Shown here one piece after another: positions 43,437 through 52,703 of a stretch of DNA of 64,000 nucleotides. Source of the DNA: Albirhodobacter sp048262715 (GTDB lineage Bacteria > Pseudomonadota > Alphaproteobacteria > Rhodobacterales > Rhodobacteraceae); contig JBLXEV010000004.1 in assembly GCA_048262715.1 (NCBI GenBank), positions 266,755 through 330,754 on the forward strand, in the 5' to 3' direction. The translations under genes and the position numbers were made by a program. The first letter of the stretch is position 1. Each line of letters starts with the position of its first letter. The notes under the pieces were generated by a model, which worked only from the letters and a program-made list of their open reading frames with translations, made no database searches and was not told the origin of the DNA.

Positions 43437-44644
43437 AGCGAGCCTCCGAAGATGCGGGAATGAAGCGGGTTGAAGCCGATGCGATAGGCGAGCTCGGCGG
43501 GGTGTTTGGCGGACCAGATCGCGAGATCGGCGCGCTGTCCGGGGTGGATGGTGCCGCGGTCCGTGAGGCCGAGGGCCAAGGCGCCGTTGCGGGTCATGCC
43601 TGCCAGCGCCTCTTCCGGCGTCATCCGAAACAGGGTGCAGCCCATGTTCAGCGTGAGCAGCGGCGAGGTCAGCGGCGAGGTGCCGGGGTTGCAATCGGTG
43701 GCCAGCGCAATCGGCACACCGTGGTTGCGCAGTGCCTCCATCGGCGGCAACTGCGTCTCGCGCAGGCTGTAGAACGCGCCCGGAAGCACCACGGCGACCG
43801 TGCCGGAAGCGGCCATCGCCGCAACGCCCTCCTCGTCGAGATATTCGATATGATCGGCGGAAAGCGCGCCGTAGCGGGCGGCCAGTTTCGCGCCGCCAAG
43901 ATTGGAGAGCTGCTCGGCATGGAGCTTGACGGGCAGGCCGAGCGCCTTGGCGGCGTCAAACACCCGCGCGATCTGGGCGGGCGAGAAGGCGATGCCCTCG
44001 CAGAACCCGTCCACCGCGTCCACCAGCCCCTCGGCATGGGCGGCGCGCAGCGTCGGGATGCAGACCTCGTCGAGATAAGCATCAGAGCGGCCAGCATATT
44101 CCGGCGGCGTGGCATGGGCGCCGAGATAGGTGGTGACGATCTGCACGGGGCGGTGCTGTGTAATCGCGCGCGCCACGCGCAGCATCGCGAGCTCGGCCTC
44201 CAGCGTCAGCCCATAGCCGGATTTGACCTCAATCGTGGTCACGCCCTCGGCGATCATCGTGTCAACGCGGGGCAGGGCCTGCGCCAGCAGTTCGGCCTCC
44301 GAAGCTCCGCGCGTGGCCGCCACGGTGGAGACGATCCCGCCGCCCGCCCGCGCAACCTGCTCATAGCTGGCCCCGTTGAGGCGCATCTCGAATTCGCGTG
44401 CACGGTCGCCGCCAAACACCACATGGGTGTGGCAATCGATCAGCGCGGGGGTCACGAGGCGACCCTCCAGCGCGGTCTCGGGCAGGGAGGCGTAGGCCTC
44501 CGGTAGATCCGCGCGCGGCCCGACCCATGCGATCTTCCCCGCCTCAATCGCAATCGCCGCGTTTTCAATTAGCCCGTAGGGCGTCTCGTTCGGCAGCATC
44601 GTGGCGGCGGTCAGATCGGTCAGCAGGTGGTTGGAACTGGTCAT
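43433..44644 (-). CDS. hutI: imidazolonepropionase
   Basis: 403 residues. It opens the imidazolone ring to give N-formimidoylglutamate. Amidohydrolase fold with metal site CHTHVVFGGDRAREFEMR (His72, His74), KSGYGLTLEAEL, TYLGAHATPPEY, LHAEQLSN and ATDCNPGTSP. It is the first gene of the minus-strand hutIHGU run, whose promoter region (44645-44758) is shared with divergent hutF and contains a candidate HutC operator. Confidence 0.96.
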   Translation of the reverse strand: MTSSNHLLTDLTAATMLPNETPYGLIENAAIAIEAGKIAWVGPRADLPEAYASLPETALEGRLVTPALIDCHTHVVFGGDRAREFEMRLNGASYEQVARAGGGIVSTVAATRGASEAELLAQALPRVDTMIAEGVTTIEVKSGYGLTLEAELAMLRVARAITQHRPVQIVTTYLGAHATPPEYAGRSDAYLDEVCIPTLRAAHAEGLVDAVDGFCEGIAFSPAQIARVFDAAKALGLPVKLHAEQLSNLGGAKLAARYGALSADHIEYLDEEGVAAMAASGTVAVVLPGAFYSLRETQLPPMEALRNHGVPIALATDCNPGTSPLTSPLLTLNMGCTLFRMTPEEALAGMTRNGALALGLTDRGTIHPGQRADLAIWSAKHPAELAYRIGFNPLHSRIFGGSL

Positions 44645-44719
44645 ACGGTCCTCTGGCGGTCCTTTGGGAAGGGTGGCAGGAAGAATTCGCTCGACTCAAC
44701 TTGTATGTTTATATAATTC

Positions 44720-44735
44720 TTATGTCCATACATAA
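44720..44735. promoter_or_regulatory. candidate HutC operator between hutI and hutF
   Basis: TTATGT-CCAT-ACATAA, an inverted repeat with core TATGT-N4-ACATA. The same layout (TATGC-N4-GCATA) occurs in the hutD/hutC divergent region. Confidence 0.55.
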
Positions 44736-44758
44736 TATCCAGAACTGGGAAGCGCACC

Positions 44759-46114
44759 GTGATCTTTGCAAAACATGCCCTGCTCGCAGCAGGATGGGCC
44801 GAAAACGTTCGTATTGAGGTCTCGGAAGGCGCGATCAGCCGGATCGAGACCGCCGCACAGGCGCAGGCAGGGGATGTTCACGTCGATACGATTCTGCCCG
44901 CGCTGAGCAATCTGCACAGCCATACATTCCAGCGCGCAATGGCAGGGATGACCGAATATCGGGCGGCGGGGCGCGACAGTTTCTGGACATGGCGCGAGCT
45001 GATGTATGCCTTCGTCAATCGCCTTACGCCCGAGCAGATGCAGGCGATTGCGGCGCTTGTCTTCATGGAGATGCAGGAGGCGGGCTATGCGGCGGTGGCA
45101 GAGTTCCATTATGTCCATCATCAGCCCGGCGGCGCCCCTTACGGCGATTTGGCGGAGCTTTCAAAGCGGATTTTTGCCGCCGCCGAGGCCACGCAGATCG
45201 GGCTGACGCATCTGCCGGTGCTCTACACTTATGGCGGCGCAGGGGCGGTGCCGCTGGGCGCGGGTCAGCAGCGGTTCGGCAATGATGTAGAGCGGTTCAA
45301 CCGTCTCGTGGAGGCCTGCCGCGCGGGGCTCGGCGATTTGCCCGCCGATGCGCGGGTCGGTATCGCGCCGCATTCCTTGCGCTCGACCAATCCCGCCGAC
45401 CTCGCGGCTGTTCTGGCGGCGCGGGGGCAGGGGCCGGTGCATATCCATATCGCCGAGCAGCCCAAGGAGGTGCAGGATATCGAGGCTTGGCTCGGCGCGC
45501 GTCCGGTGGAGTGGTTGCTCGCCAATGCGCCCGTGGACCGCGATTGGTGCCTGATCCATGCGACCCATATGACCGAGGCGGAGACGATCGCGATGGCGCG
45601 GTCCGGCGCTGTGGCGGGGTTGTGTCCGGTGACCGAGGCCAATCTCGGCGATGGCCCGTTCAACGGCCCGACCTATCTGCGCGCAGGCGGGGCTTTTGGC
45701 GTCGGGTCTGATTCCAACGTGTTGATTTCCCTGACGGAAGAACTTCGGACCTTGGAATATTCGCAGCGCCTGCGCGATCTGGCGCGCAATGTGATGGTGG
45801 AAGACGAGGGCTCGGTCGGGCAGACGCTCTATCTCGGCGCGGCCAAGGGCGGTGCGCAGGCGCTGGGGCGCGCCTCGGGCGAGATCCGTCTCGGCGCGCT
45901 AGCCGATCTGGTCGCGATCGACAGCACCAGCCCGGCGCTGTGCGCGCTGACACGGGCGCAATTGCTCGACGGTCTGGTCTTTGCCGCGAAGGATAGCGTG
46001 GTGACGGATCTGTGGTCGGCGGGCCGCCATGCGGTGCGCGGCGGGCGGCATATCGCGCGCGAGCGGATCGTGGCGGAGTATCAGCGCGCGGTGAAGGCGT
46101 TGCTGGAGGGGTGA
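44759..46114 (+). CDS. hutF: formimidoylglutamate deiminase
   Basis: 451 residues from GTG 44759 (GGGAAG upstream). It converts N-formimidoyl-glutamate to N-formylglutamate and ammonia, feeding HutG. Amidohydrolase metal site SNLHSHTFQRAM (His53, His55), AEFHYVHHQ, GIAPHSLRSTN, VHIHIAEQPKEV, and GVGSDSNVLISL. It is divergent from hutI and ends at its own terminator. Confidence 0.95.
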   Translation: MIFAKHALLAAGWAENVRIEVSEGAISRIETAAQAQAGDVHVDTILPALSNLHSHTFQRAMAGMTEYRAAGRDSFWTWRELMYAFVNRLTPEQMQAIAALVFMEMQEAGYAAVAEFHYVHHQPGGAPYGDLAELSKRIFAAAEATQIGLTHLPVLYTYGGAGAVPLGAGQQRFGNDVERFNRLVEACRAGLGDLPADARVGIAPHSLRSTNPADLAAVLAARGQGPVHIHIAEQPKEVQDIEAWLGARPVEWLLANAPVDRDWCLIHATHMTEAETIAMARSGAVAGLCPVTEANLGDGPFNGPTYLRAGGAFGVGSDSNVLISLTEELRTLEYSQRLRDLARNVMVEDEGSVGQTLYLGAAKGGAQALGRASGEIRLGALADLVAIDSTSPALCALTRAQLLDGLVFAAKDSVVTDLWSAGRHAVRGGRHIARERIVAEYQRAVKALLEG

Positions 46115-46123
46115 GGCGTTTGG

Positions 46124-46171
46124 CCTTGGCGCGCCCTCCGCAAAAGGGCGGCGCGCCAAGGGTTTGATTTT
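46124..46171 (+). terminator. terminator after hutF
   Basis: CCTTGGCGCGCC (46124-46135) pairs with GGCGCGCCAAGG (46150-46161), followed by GTTTGATTTT. hutD converges on it from the other side. Confidence 0.8.
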
Positions 46172-46724
46172 AGAGCAGTTTGAGAGAGATCAGCAGCGCG
46201 GCGCTGTCGTCTTGAAGCACAACCTCAGTGACGGGCGTGCCCGTTTCCAACACAGCGGTATCTCCCTCCGCCAAGGCGTCCCCGCCGATATCCGCCGTGC
46301 CTGCGAGCATGTGAATCGCGTAGCTTTGTTGCGCCGTGGCGGCGAGACTCCGGCTCTGCGGTCCCTGGATCAGCGTCACATCGCCCGCAACGCGCGCGGG
46401 GTCGAACATCAGATTGAGGTCGCGGAGCGGCCCCTCCGTGAGTTTTGAGGTCACCGCCAGCCCGCCATCAAAACGGACAGGTTCGCGCGGGGCGGCGATG
46501 ATCGTGCCTTGCGGGGTGATCAGTTCCATCGCGCCGCCTTCAATCACGGTGAGCACCCGCATCAGCCCGCTGAAATCCGAGAACGGGCCATCAGAGGCAA
46601 CATCGGCCATGCTCAGCCGCCAGAGCAGATCCGCGCCACGCCGCGTTTCCGCAATCTCGCGGGTGATCCCGCCGCCATTGCGCCAAGGGCGTTCGACAAG
46701 ATCGGATCCTCTGATAATATTCAT
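46170..46724 (-). CDS. hutD: HutD family protein
   Basis: 184 residues, cupin-like beta-barrel family linked to histidine use. Markers: the N-terminal RPWRNGGGITREIA and WRLSMADVASDGPFSDFSG. HutD is thought to limit hut expression by binding a pathway intermediate (formylglutamate or urocanate) rather than catalysing a step. It is divergent from hutC across an 86-bp region holding the second candidate operator. Confidence 0.93.
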   Translation of the reverse strand: MNIIRGSDLVERPWRNGGGITREIAETRRGADLLWRLSMADVASDGPFSDFSGLMRVLTVIEGGAMELITPQGTIIAAPREPVRFDGGLAVTSKLTEGPLRDLNLMFDPARVAGDVTLIQGPQSRSLAATAQQSYAIHMLAGTADIGGDALAEGDTAVLETGTPVTEVVLQDDSAALLISLKLL

Positions 46725-46770
46725 TTCCTGCCTCTTCTTTCATCAAGGGATTTGCGGTAGGGTGCCTTCA

Positions 46771-46784
46771 TATGCATTAGCATA
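46771..46784. promoter_or_regulatory. candidate HutC operator between hutD and hutC
   Basis: TATGC-ATTA-GCATA, the same arm length and spacing as the repeat at 44720-44735. The position fits autorepression of hutC and repression of hutD. Confidence 0.55.
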
Positions 46785-46810
46785 ATCAAAATAAGAATAG
46801 GGTAATTGGC

Positions 46811-47506
46811 GTGGATCAGAAAGTCACATTCCGGCAGGTCAAACAGGAAGTTCTGGCCCGCATCCGCGCGAATATCTGGGCTCCTGGCACGTTGCTGCCG
46901 GGTGAGATTGATCTCGCGGCAGAATTTGGTTGCGCGCGGGCGACTGTGAGCCGTGCAATGCGCGAATTGACCGATGAGGGGATCATCGAGCGCCGCCGCA
47001 AGGCTGGGACGCGGGTGAAAATGGCGCCTGTGCGCCATGTCAAATTCGAGATCCCCTTGCTACGGGTGGAGATCGAATCCACCGGCGCGGCCTATCGCTA
47101 TGCGCTGGTCTCGCGGGAGGTCGTGGATGCGCCCGATTGGCTGCGCGCAAGGCTCGCGTTGCCGCAGGGGGCGCGGGTGTTGCATATGGAATGCATGCAT
47201 TACGCGGATAACGCGCCGTTCCAATTCGAGGATCGCTGGATCAATCTTTCGGCGGTGCCGGAGGCCGAGGCCGCCGATTTCACAGCGGAGAATCCGAATG
47301 AATGGCTGGTGCGCGCGGTGCCGTTTTCGGATGCGGCGGTTCGGTTCTCGGCGACGGCGGCGACGGAGGCTTTGGGACGATTCCTCTCGGTCAGCCCCAA
47401 TAGCCCGCTGTTTACCGTAGATCGGACAACATGGATTTCGGGGCAGGCTGTGACCAATGCGCGGCTCTATCACACCACAGGCTATGAGATGGTCGCGCTC
47501 TATTAA
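46811..47506 (+). CDS. hutC: histidine utilization repressor, GntR/HutC family
   Basis: 231 residues from GTG 46811. The winged helix-turn-helix is at about 8-72 (LPGEIDLAAEFGCARATVSRAM, then EGIIERRRKAGTRV), followed by a UTRA effector domain (about 90-225) that ends with the typical RLYHTTGYEMVALY. HutC is released from DNA by urocanate in other bacteria. Its position in the hut cluster and the two matching inverted repeats support control of hutIHGU, hutF and hutD. Confidence 0.94.
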   Translation: MDQKVTFRQVKQEVLARIRANIWAPGTLLPGEIDLAAEFGCARATVSRAMRELTDEGIIERRRKAGTRVKMAPVRHVKFEIPLLRVEIESTGAAYRYALVSREVVDAPDWLRARLALPQGARVLHMECMHYADNAPFQFEDRWINLSAVPEAEAADFTAENPNEWLVRAVPFSDAAVRFSATAATEALGRFLSVSPNSPLFTVDRTTWISGQAVTNARLYHTTGYEMVALY

Positions 47507-47520
47507 GTGCGGACTGTTTT

Positions 47521-47553
47521 CCCTGCCCCCGATCTACGCGATGAGGGGCAGGG
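47521..47553. terminator. bidirectional terminator between hutC and the META-domain gene
   Basis: CCCTGCCCC at 47521-47529 pairs with GGGGCAGGG at 47545-47553; T's flank both sides. It lies between convergent genes. Confidence 0.7.
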
Positions 47554-47561
47554 ACATTTGA

Positions 47562-48632
47562 TTATTGAAGGTAGACCGCCGTCAGCAGCGCGATGATCTC
47601 GTCGGCCTCATCATAGAGTGCCAATGTCTCGCCATTGATCTCATATCTGCGCACCGAGGTCAGGGTTTGGGCAAGGAGCGGCTCGAGCGTATCAAGTGGC
47701 GCTTGGCAGGCCATAAGCGTGCCTGCGATGCGGCCAAACTCCAGCGTGTTGCCCTGCTGGGTGTATGTGCCCATCATCCCGTTGCATCCAACCGTCGCGG
47801 AGAAGCGGTTTTCATCATCGCTTTGCAGCATCAGGCGCGGCTCGCGCGTGCCCTCGGGCAGCCCGCTGAGATCTTCACCCGCAAGACTATCTATCCGCCA
47901 ATAGGTGTTTGTCAGCGTCGCATCCGCGCGCTGGCGTTCACAGGTGATCCCCGCCCGCGTGCGCACAAACTTGCCCACTTTCAGGCTCATCTGATCCGGC
48001 CCTTCCATCGCGGGGCTCAGGTCGAATTTGCCCACGACATTGACATAGAGCGGCTCTGCGGGGGCGGATTGATCGGCCAGATAGGCCCGCTCCAACGCCA
48101 GATAATCGCCATCCTGCACGATCGGGTAGCTCTCGCCCGTGCGGCAATCCTCGAACGTCGCCGCATCGGCCATATAGGTCATCATCCCGCCCATCAAAGC
48201 GGGCGCGGTATCGGCGTCACCGGCCGCCTCGGTTGGGGCTTGCGTCACGCGCCGCATGATGATCGTCGCCTCATTCGGCGCGCCTTGGGTCAGCACAGGC
48301 ACGACAGTATCCGTGGTGAACATCATCTCATCGCCCGACCACAGCGTCGCACGTAGGGCATAGGTATGCTTGGGGTTGATCGCCTCCGCGTCGTATTCGA
48401 TCTCGAATGCGTAGGGCGGGGCGCCTGCGCCCGTCTGCTCAATCCGGCCCAGCTCAATCGCGGGCGCATCTGCGAGGGAAATATCTGACAGCGTTGCAAC
48501 AAACCGCGCATCCGGTGGCGGCATGATCCGTTCTCGGTAGAGGGCGGTTCCCTTCACCGTGTCAGCGGAGGCTGCCAAACCCGAGGATAGTGCGAGCGCC
48601 AATGCACAAGCAGCAATGCGAATATGAGACAT
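47562..48632 (-). CDS. YbaY and META domain envelope protein
   Basis: 356 residues from ATG 48632 (GGAGAGG upstream). Signal peptide to about residue 23. Three parts: a YbaY/YscW-like barrel (about 25-125, GTALYRERIMPPPDARFVATLSD), a middle beta domain (about 145-235), and a C-terminal META/HslJ domain (about 245-350) with TYWRIDSLAGEDL, GCNGMMGTYTQQGN and MACQAPLDTLE. META proteins are linked to motility, heat or novobiocin tolerance. Probably a periplasmic or outer-membrane stress protein; exact role unknown. Confidence 0.82.
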   Translation of the reverse strand: MSHIRIAACALALALSSGLAASADTVKGTALYRERIMPPPDARFVATLSDISLADAPAIELGRIEQTGAGAPPYAFEIEYDAEAINPKHTYALRATLWSGDEMMFTTDTVVPVLTQGAPNEATIIMRRVTQAPTEAAGDADTAPALMGGMMTYMADAATFEDCRTGESYPIVQDGDYLALERAYLADQSAPAEPLYVNVVGKFDLSPAMEGPDQMSLKVGKFVRTRAGITCERQRADATLTNTYWRIDSLAGEDLSGLPEGTREPRLMLQSDDENRFSATVGCNGMMGTYTQQGNTLEFGRIAGTLMACQAPLDTLEPLLAQTLTSVRRYEINGETLALYDEADEIIALLTAVYLQ

Positions 48633-48792
48633 AGGCCTCTCCTTCATCGTCTTTTCAATACGATGAAATCTACCGCAGTCTGATCCCCTGCGCTGCATGA
48701 TTTCGTAGGGCGCAGGTTCACATTAAACGGCTTCCCGCTCACGGAGGCGTGTGTGAGGGCGATGGTCTGGCGGGGTGACTTGGGGGAAGGCG

Positions 48793-49608
48793 TCAGCCCT
48801 TGCGTGAGTCGTTCTGCGACTTGATCAGGGTTTCCAATTCGATCAGTCGAGACAGCACCTCGTCGCGGTAGTTATCTGTCTTCTCGTTGCTTTCTTCCTG
48901 ATGTGCATCCTGCATCGAGTTCACGATCAAACCCACAAGAAGGTTCACCACAGCGAAGGTGGTGACCATGATGAAGGGGATGAAGAACAGCCACGCGAAT
49001 TCATGCACTTCCATCACCGGACGCACGATCCCCATCGACCAGCTTTCAAGCGTCATGATCTGGAACAGTGAATAGCCCGAGCGCCCCAGCGTGCCGAACC
49101 ATTCGGGGAAGGTCGTGCCGAAGAGTTTCGTCGCCATGACCGAGCCGATGTAGAAGATCACGCCCATCAGAAGGAATACCGAGCCCATCCCCGGCAATGC
49201 ATTGACGAGGCCTTCAACCACGCGCCGTAGCGAGGGCGCGACCGAGACGACCCGCAGCAGCCGCAAGATGCGCAGCGCCCGCAGGACGCTCAGCCCTTGG
49301 GTGGCGGGGATCAGGGAAATGCCGACGATCACGAAGTCAAAAATGCTCCAGCCGCGCCGGAAGAATTCCAGGCCGCGGCCATAGAGCTTCACCGCGATCT
49401 CGGCCACGAAAATCCCGAGGCAGAGCTTGTCGAGCATCAGGATTAAGGGGCCCGCCGTCTCCATCACCGCGTCCGATGTCTCAAGGCCGAGGATCACGGC
49501 GTTGAACAGGATCACAAAGAGGATGAAATTCTGCACGATGGCGCTGTCGGAGAACCGGACGGCACGGGCGCGGAGGGGTGATTGCGGTGGGGCGATGGTG
49601 TCATTCAT
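48793..49608 (-). CDS. bacterial voltage-gated sodium channel (NaChBac/NavBac family)
   Basis: 271 residues, six membrane helices. The S4 sensor has arginines every third position, R110, R113, R116 and R119 (VLRALRILRLLRVV). The pore contains the selectivity filter TLESWSM at 186-192, as in NavAb-type channels, with S6 (about 200-230) and a C-terminal coiled-coil bundle (about 240-268) typical of tetrameric NavBac channels. It lies alone. Such channels occur in marine alphaproteobacteria and fit a sodium-rich habitat. Confidence 0.92.
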   Translation of the reverse strand: MNDTIAPPQSPLRARAVRFSDSAIVQNFILFVILFNAVILGLETSDAVMETAGPLILMLDKLCLGIFVAEIAVKLYGRGLEFFRRGWSIFDFVIVGISLIPATQGLSVLRALRILRLLRVVSVAPSLRRVVEGLVNALPGMGSVFLLMGVIFYIGSVMATKLFGTTFPEWFGTLGRSGYSLFQIMTLESWSMGIVRPVMEVHEFAWLFFIPFIMVTTFAVVNLLVGLIVNSMQDAHQEESNEKTDNYRDEVLSRLIELETLIKSQNDSRKG

Positions 49609-49719
49609 GTCAGCACATATCGGTTGCCAATTGCGGGTTCACAAGGGGCAAGAGTGCGGGAATTTGCGCGCCGGAGAAATCTTGCCTCTCTCAAGGCTTA
49701 GCGCAAAGGATGCGCAAAA

Positions 49720-49745
49720 AAACGGGGCCGCGATGGGCCCCGTTT
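49720..49745 (-). terminator. terminator of the TRAP transporter operon
   Basis: AAACGGGGCC/GGCCCCGTTT stem followed on the minus strand by seven T's, 18 bp past the binding-protein stop. Confidence 0.88.
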
Positions 49746-49763
49746 CGTTCATTTTAAAGGCAC

Positions 49764-50858
49764 TTACTTCGCAGCGCAGGCGCGGATTTTCTCGATATCC
49801 GGGCCGTTCGGGTTCCGGCCGAGGTTGAAGGGCTCGGAGGCCGAGCGCCAGTTCGAGTAATCTTGCAGATACTCAAGCTGGCTCAGATAGACCTTGGCCG
49901 AGCTCGGGTTTTCACAAGCGACCTGCTCGATCACGCCATTCGCCATGGTTTGAATCTGCGCAAGGGCTTCATCATCCATGCGGGTGATCTCGTTGACCTC
50001 TTTGAACTGCTTATACGCATCATTCGCACGGCGTTCGGTGAATGACAGCGACCACAGCAGGTTTGCCTCGGCTGCGATTTCAAGTTTCTCTTGGGTCTCT
50101 GGTGTCAGAGCGTCCCACGATTGCTTGTTGATCATCACGCCGAAGACGGACGCCGACTGGTGCCAGCCCGGTGTCGCCCAATAATCGGTGACCTGCTGGA
50201 AGCCACCGGACCAATCGACGTTCGGGGTCGAGAATTCCGCCCCGTCGATCACGCCGCGCTCGAGCGATTGGTAGATCTCGCCGCCCGCCATGGTGACTTG
50301 CGAACCGCCCAGCTCATTGAGCAGACGGCCTTGCTCCAGACCGGAGACGCGTAGGCGTTTGCCTTGCAGATCGGCGATCGTGCGGATCGGCTCTTTCGAG
50401 TGGAAGCCGGATTCGTTGTTGGTGACAGCATAGGGCAGGTAGACCATGCCGAATTTGCCATAGATCTCGTTATAGAGCTCTTTGCCGCCCCATTGCTGGA
50501 TCCAGTTTACGTAATCGACCGCGTTGAACAGGCTCGCGGTGGTGGCTAGGGGCGAGAAGGCCGCATCGCGCCCGGCCCAGTACCCCGGCCAGTCGCCACC
50601 TGCTTGGATCGTGCCGCTCTCGACCGCGCCGAACACTTCGCCCGCAGGCACAAGGCTACCGCCCTCGAAGAACTCGATCTTGAGTTCGCCGCCGGTGAGT
50701 TTGTTGGCCAGTTCGACGAAATGCTTATCCATCTCGATCAACTCAAGCGAGTTAGGCCAAGTGGTCGTCATCTGCCAGCTTTCTTCCGCCTGTGCGGTGA
50801 CGCCAGCGCCGACCAGCGCTAGTGTCAGGAAGCTTGTTTTCAACGTGTTGATAGTCAT
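49764..50858 (-). CDS. TRAP transporter substrate-binding protein (DctP family)
   Basis: 364 residues with a signal peptide cut after AQA (about residue 24). Mature start EESWQMTTTWPNSLELIEMDKHF. Typical DctP/TakP features: LEFFEGGSLVPAGEVFGAV-like loop, GKRLRVSGLEQGRLLNELGG, and YQSLERGVIDGAEFSTPNVD. The nearest class by eye is the alpha-keto acid/mannitol-type periplasmic protein (TakP-like). Third gene of the operon dctQ-dctM-dctP. Confidence 0.92.
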   Translation of the reverse strand: MTINTLKTSFLTLALVGAGVTAQAEESWQMTTTWPNSLELIEMDKHFVELANKLTGGELKIEFFEGGSLVPAGEVFGAVESGTIQAGGDWPGYWAGRDAAFSPLATTASLFNAVDYVNWIQQWGGKELYNEIYGKFGMVYLPYAVTNNESGFHSKEPIRTIADLQGKRLRVSGLEQGRLLNELGGSQVTMAGGEIYQSLERGVIDGAEFSTPNVDWSGGFQQVTDYWATPGWHQSASVFGVMINKQSWDALTPETQEKLEIAAEANLLWSLSFTERRANDAYKQFKEVNEITRMDDEALAQIQTMANGVIEQVACENPSSAKVYLSQLEYLQDYSNWRSASEPFNLGRNPNGPDIEKIRACAAK

Positions 50859-50884
50859 GTTTTCCTCCTCAGAAACAGCATGGA

Positions 50885-52210
50885 TTATTTGGTGCCATAA
50901 AGGGTTTCAGGCAGCCATGTGACAATTTGCGGGAACATGGCGACGGCGAGAGCCATCGCAACGATCAGCCCGATGAACGGCATGACGCCCATGATGATGT
51001 CAGAGGTTTTCACCTCTTTCGGGGCCAGTGCGCGCAAATAGAACAGCGCATAGCCGAAGGGCGGCGTCAGGAACGAGGTTTGCAAAACCACCGCCGTCAG
51101 CACAACGAACCACAGCTCGCTAATCCCCATTTCCCGCACAACCGGCAGGAAGATCGGGAAGGACAGAAGCACGATGCCCGTCCAGTCAAGGAACATCCCC
51201 ATGATGAAGATCACCAGCATCATCATCGTGATCAGCATCCACGGCTCCATATCGAGGCCGCGCATCAGGCTTTGTGCGGCATGCAGGCCGCCTGTGATGT
51301 TGAACACGCCGGTAAAGGCGGTGGCACCCACAACGATGAACAGGATCATCGCCGAGGTCCGTCCGGTTTCCCACAGGGCGGAGGCGAAGGTCGCCCATTC
51401 AAACCGCCCGCGCGCGATGACGATCATGAGCGCGAGGAAGGCCCCAATCGCCGAGGCTTCGGTGGCGGTTGCAATCCCCGCGAGCATCGTGCCGAGAATC
51501 CCGAAGATCAAGACCAGTGGCGGCAAGGCCTCCAGCAGCAGCATCGGCAAGAGTTTCGACACCGGAACCCGTTCTTCCATCGCCACAGGCGGGGCCAGAT
51601 CGGGGCGGAACAGGGCGATCAAAGCGACATAGGCCGCATAGAGCAGGCCCAGGACAACGCCCGGAACCATCGACCCCGCAAAGAGTTCGCCCACTGAGAG
51701 CGAGGAGTTCGACGACATCAGGATCAGCATGATCGAGGGCGGAATCAGGATGCCGAGGCAGCCGGAGGCCGCAATCAGACCCGTCGAGAGCTGTTTGGAA
51801 TAGCCGTATTGCAGCATCGGCTTGAGGGCCATCACGCCCATCACCGTGATCGACGCGCCGATGATCCCCGTGGTGGCGGCCAGCAGGATCGAGATGAACA
51901 CGACCGCAAGGCCGAGCCCGCCCGTCACGCGGCCCATCAACAGGCGCAGCGTCTCGAACATTCGATCCGTCACGCCGCTATCCGACAAGAAGCGTGCCAT
52001 CAGAACGAATAGCGGGATCGCGATGAGGATATAGTTATCCAGCACTTCCCCGAAGATCCGGTTGATCACGATGCCCAGCACCATCGGCTTGCCTGCGATG
52101 ATCGCGCCCAGCACGGCAGTGCCGCCCAGAACGAAGGCCAGCGGATGCCCCATAAACAGCCCGAGCAGCAAGAGCCCCGCCATAATCAGACCAATAACTT
52201 CACCCGACAT
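50885..52210 (-). CDS. TRAP transporter large permease subunit (DctM)
   Basis: 441 residues, about 12 membrane helices. Markers: MGHPLAFVLGGTA, ISILLAATTGIIGASITVMG, SGCLGILIPPSIMLILM and TATEASAIGAFLAL, all standard for DctM. It carries the Na+-coupled translocation path. Its start overlaps the dctQ stop by 11 bases; the binding-protein gene follows after 26 bp. Confidence 0.94.
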   Translation of the reverse strand: MSGEVIGLIMAGLLLLGLFMGHPLAFVLGGTAVLGAIIAGKPMVLGIVINRIFGEVLDNYILIAIPLFVLMARFLSDSGVTDRMFETLRLLMGRVTGGLGLAVVFISILLAATTGIIGASITVMGVMALKPMLQYGYSKQLSTGLIAASGCLGILIPPSIMLILMSSNSSLSVGELFAGSMVPGVVLGLLYAAYVALIALFRPDLAPPVAMEERVPVSKLLPMLLLEALPPLVLIFGILGTMLAGIATATEASAIGAFLALMIVIARGRFEWATFASALWETGRTSAMILFIVVGATAFTGVFNITGGLHAAQSLMRGLDMEPWMLITMMMLVIFIMGMFLDWTGIVLLSFPIFLPVVREMGISELWFVVLTAVVLQTSFLTPPFGYALFYLRALAPKEVKTSDIIMGVMPFIGLIVAMALAVAMFPQIVTWLPETLYGTK

Positions 52211-52703
52211 GACGATCCTCCTGCTTGTAGAGTACGAGCTTGAGCACCTCGGAAATGCCTTGCAGCAGCAAGAGCCCCGCCGCGATCGCCATCGCGATTT
52301 TCACCGGATAGACCGGAAGCTGAATCGCGCCGTAAGTGGTTTCGTTCTGCGCGAGAGAGCGCATCGCGAAGTCCCAGCTCCGCGTTGTGAAGACCCACGC
52401 GAAGGGGAAGAAGAAGATCAGATAGCCCAAGATCTCGACGCCGCGCCGCACACCGGGGCGCAGGGTTTCCGTCACGAGATCCACCCGCACATGCGATTGA
52501 TGGCGCAGCGCATAGCCGCCCAGCAAAACGAAGTAGAAGCCATAGAGTTGTTTCGTAAGATCGAAAGCCCAAAGCGTCGGTGAGTTGAAGCCGTAGCGCA
52601 GGGCGACATCATAGATGATCATCCCCGCAAAAATGACTGCAACGAAGGCGACGATACGGCCCACGATCTCGTTCAACCCGTCGATCAGACGGATCAGCAC
52701 CAT
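52200..52703 (-). CDS. TRAP transporter small permease subunit (DctQ)
   Basis: 167 residues from ATG 52703, chosen because GGAGGATATCTA precedes it; a frame extending to 52769 adds 22 residues without a good ribosome site. Four predicted helices, with NSPTLWAFDLTKQLYGFYF and GGYALRHQSHVRVDL as DctQ signatures. First gene of the TRAP operon, divergent from a LysR gene. Confidence 0.9.
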   Translation of the reverse strand: MVLIRLIDGLNEIVGRIVAFVAVIFAGMIIYDVALRYGFNSPTLWAFDLTKQLYGFYFVLLGGYALRHQSHVRVDLVTETLRPGVRRGVEILGYLIFFFPFAWVFTTRSWDFAMRSLAQNETTYGAIQLPVYPVKIAMAIAAGLLLLQGISEVLKLVLYKQEDRHVG

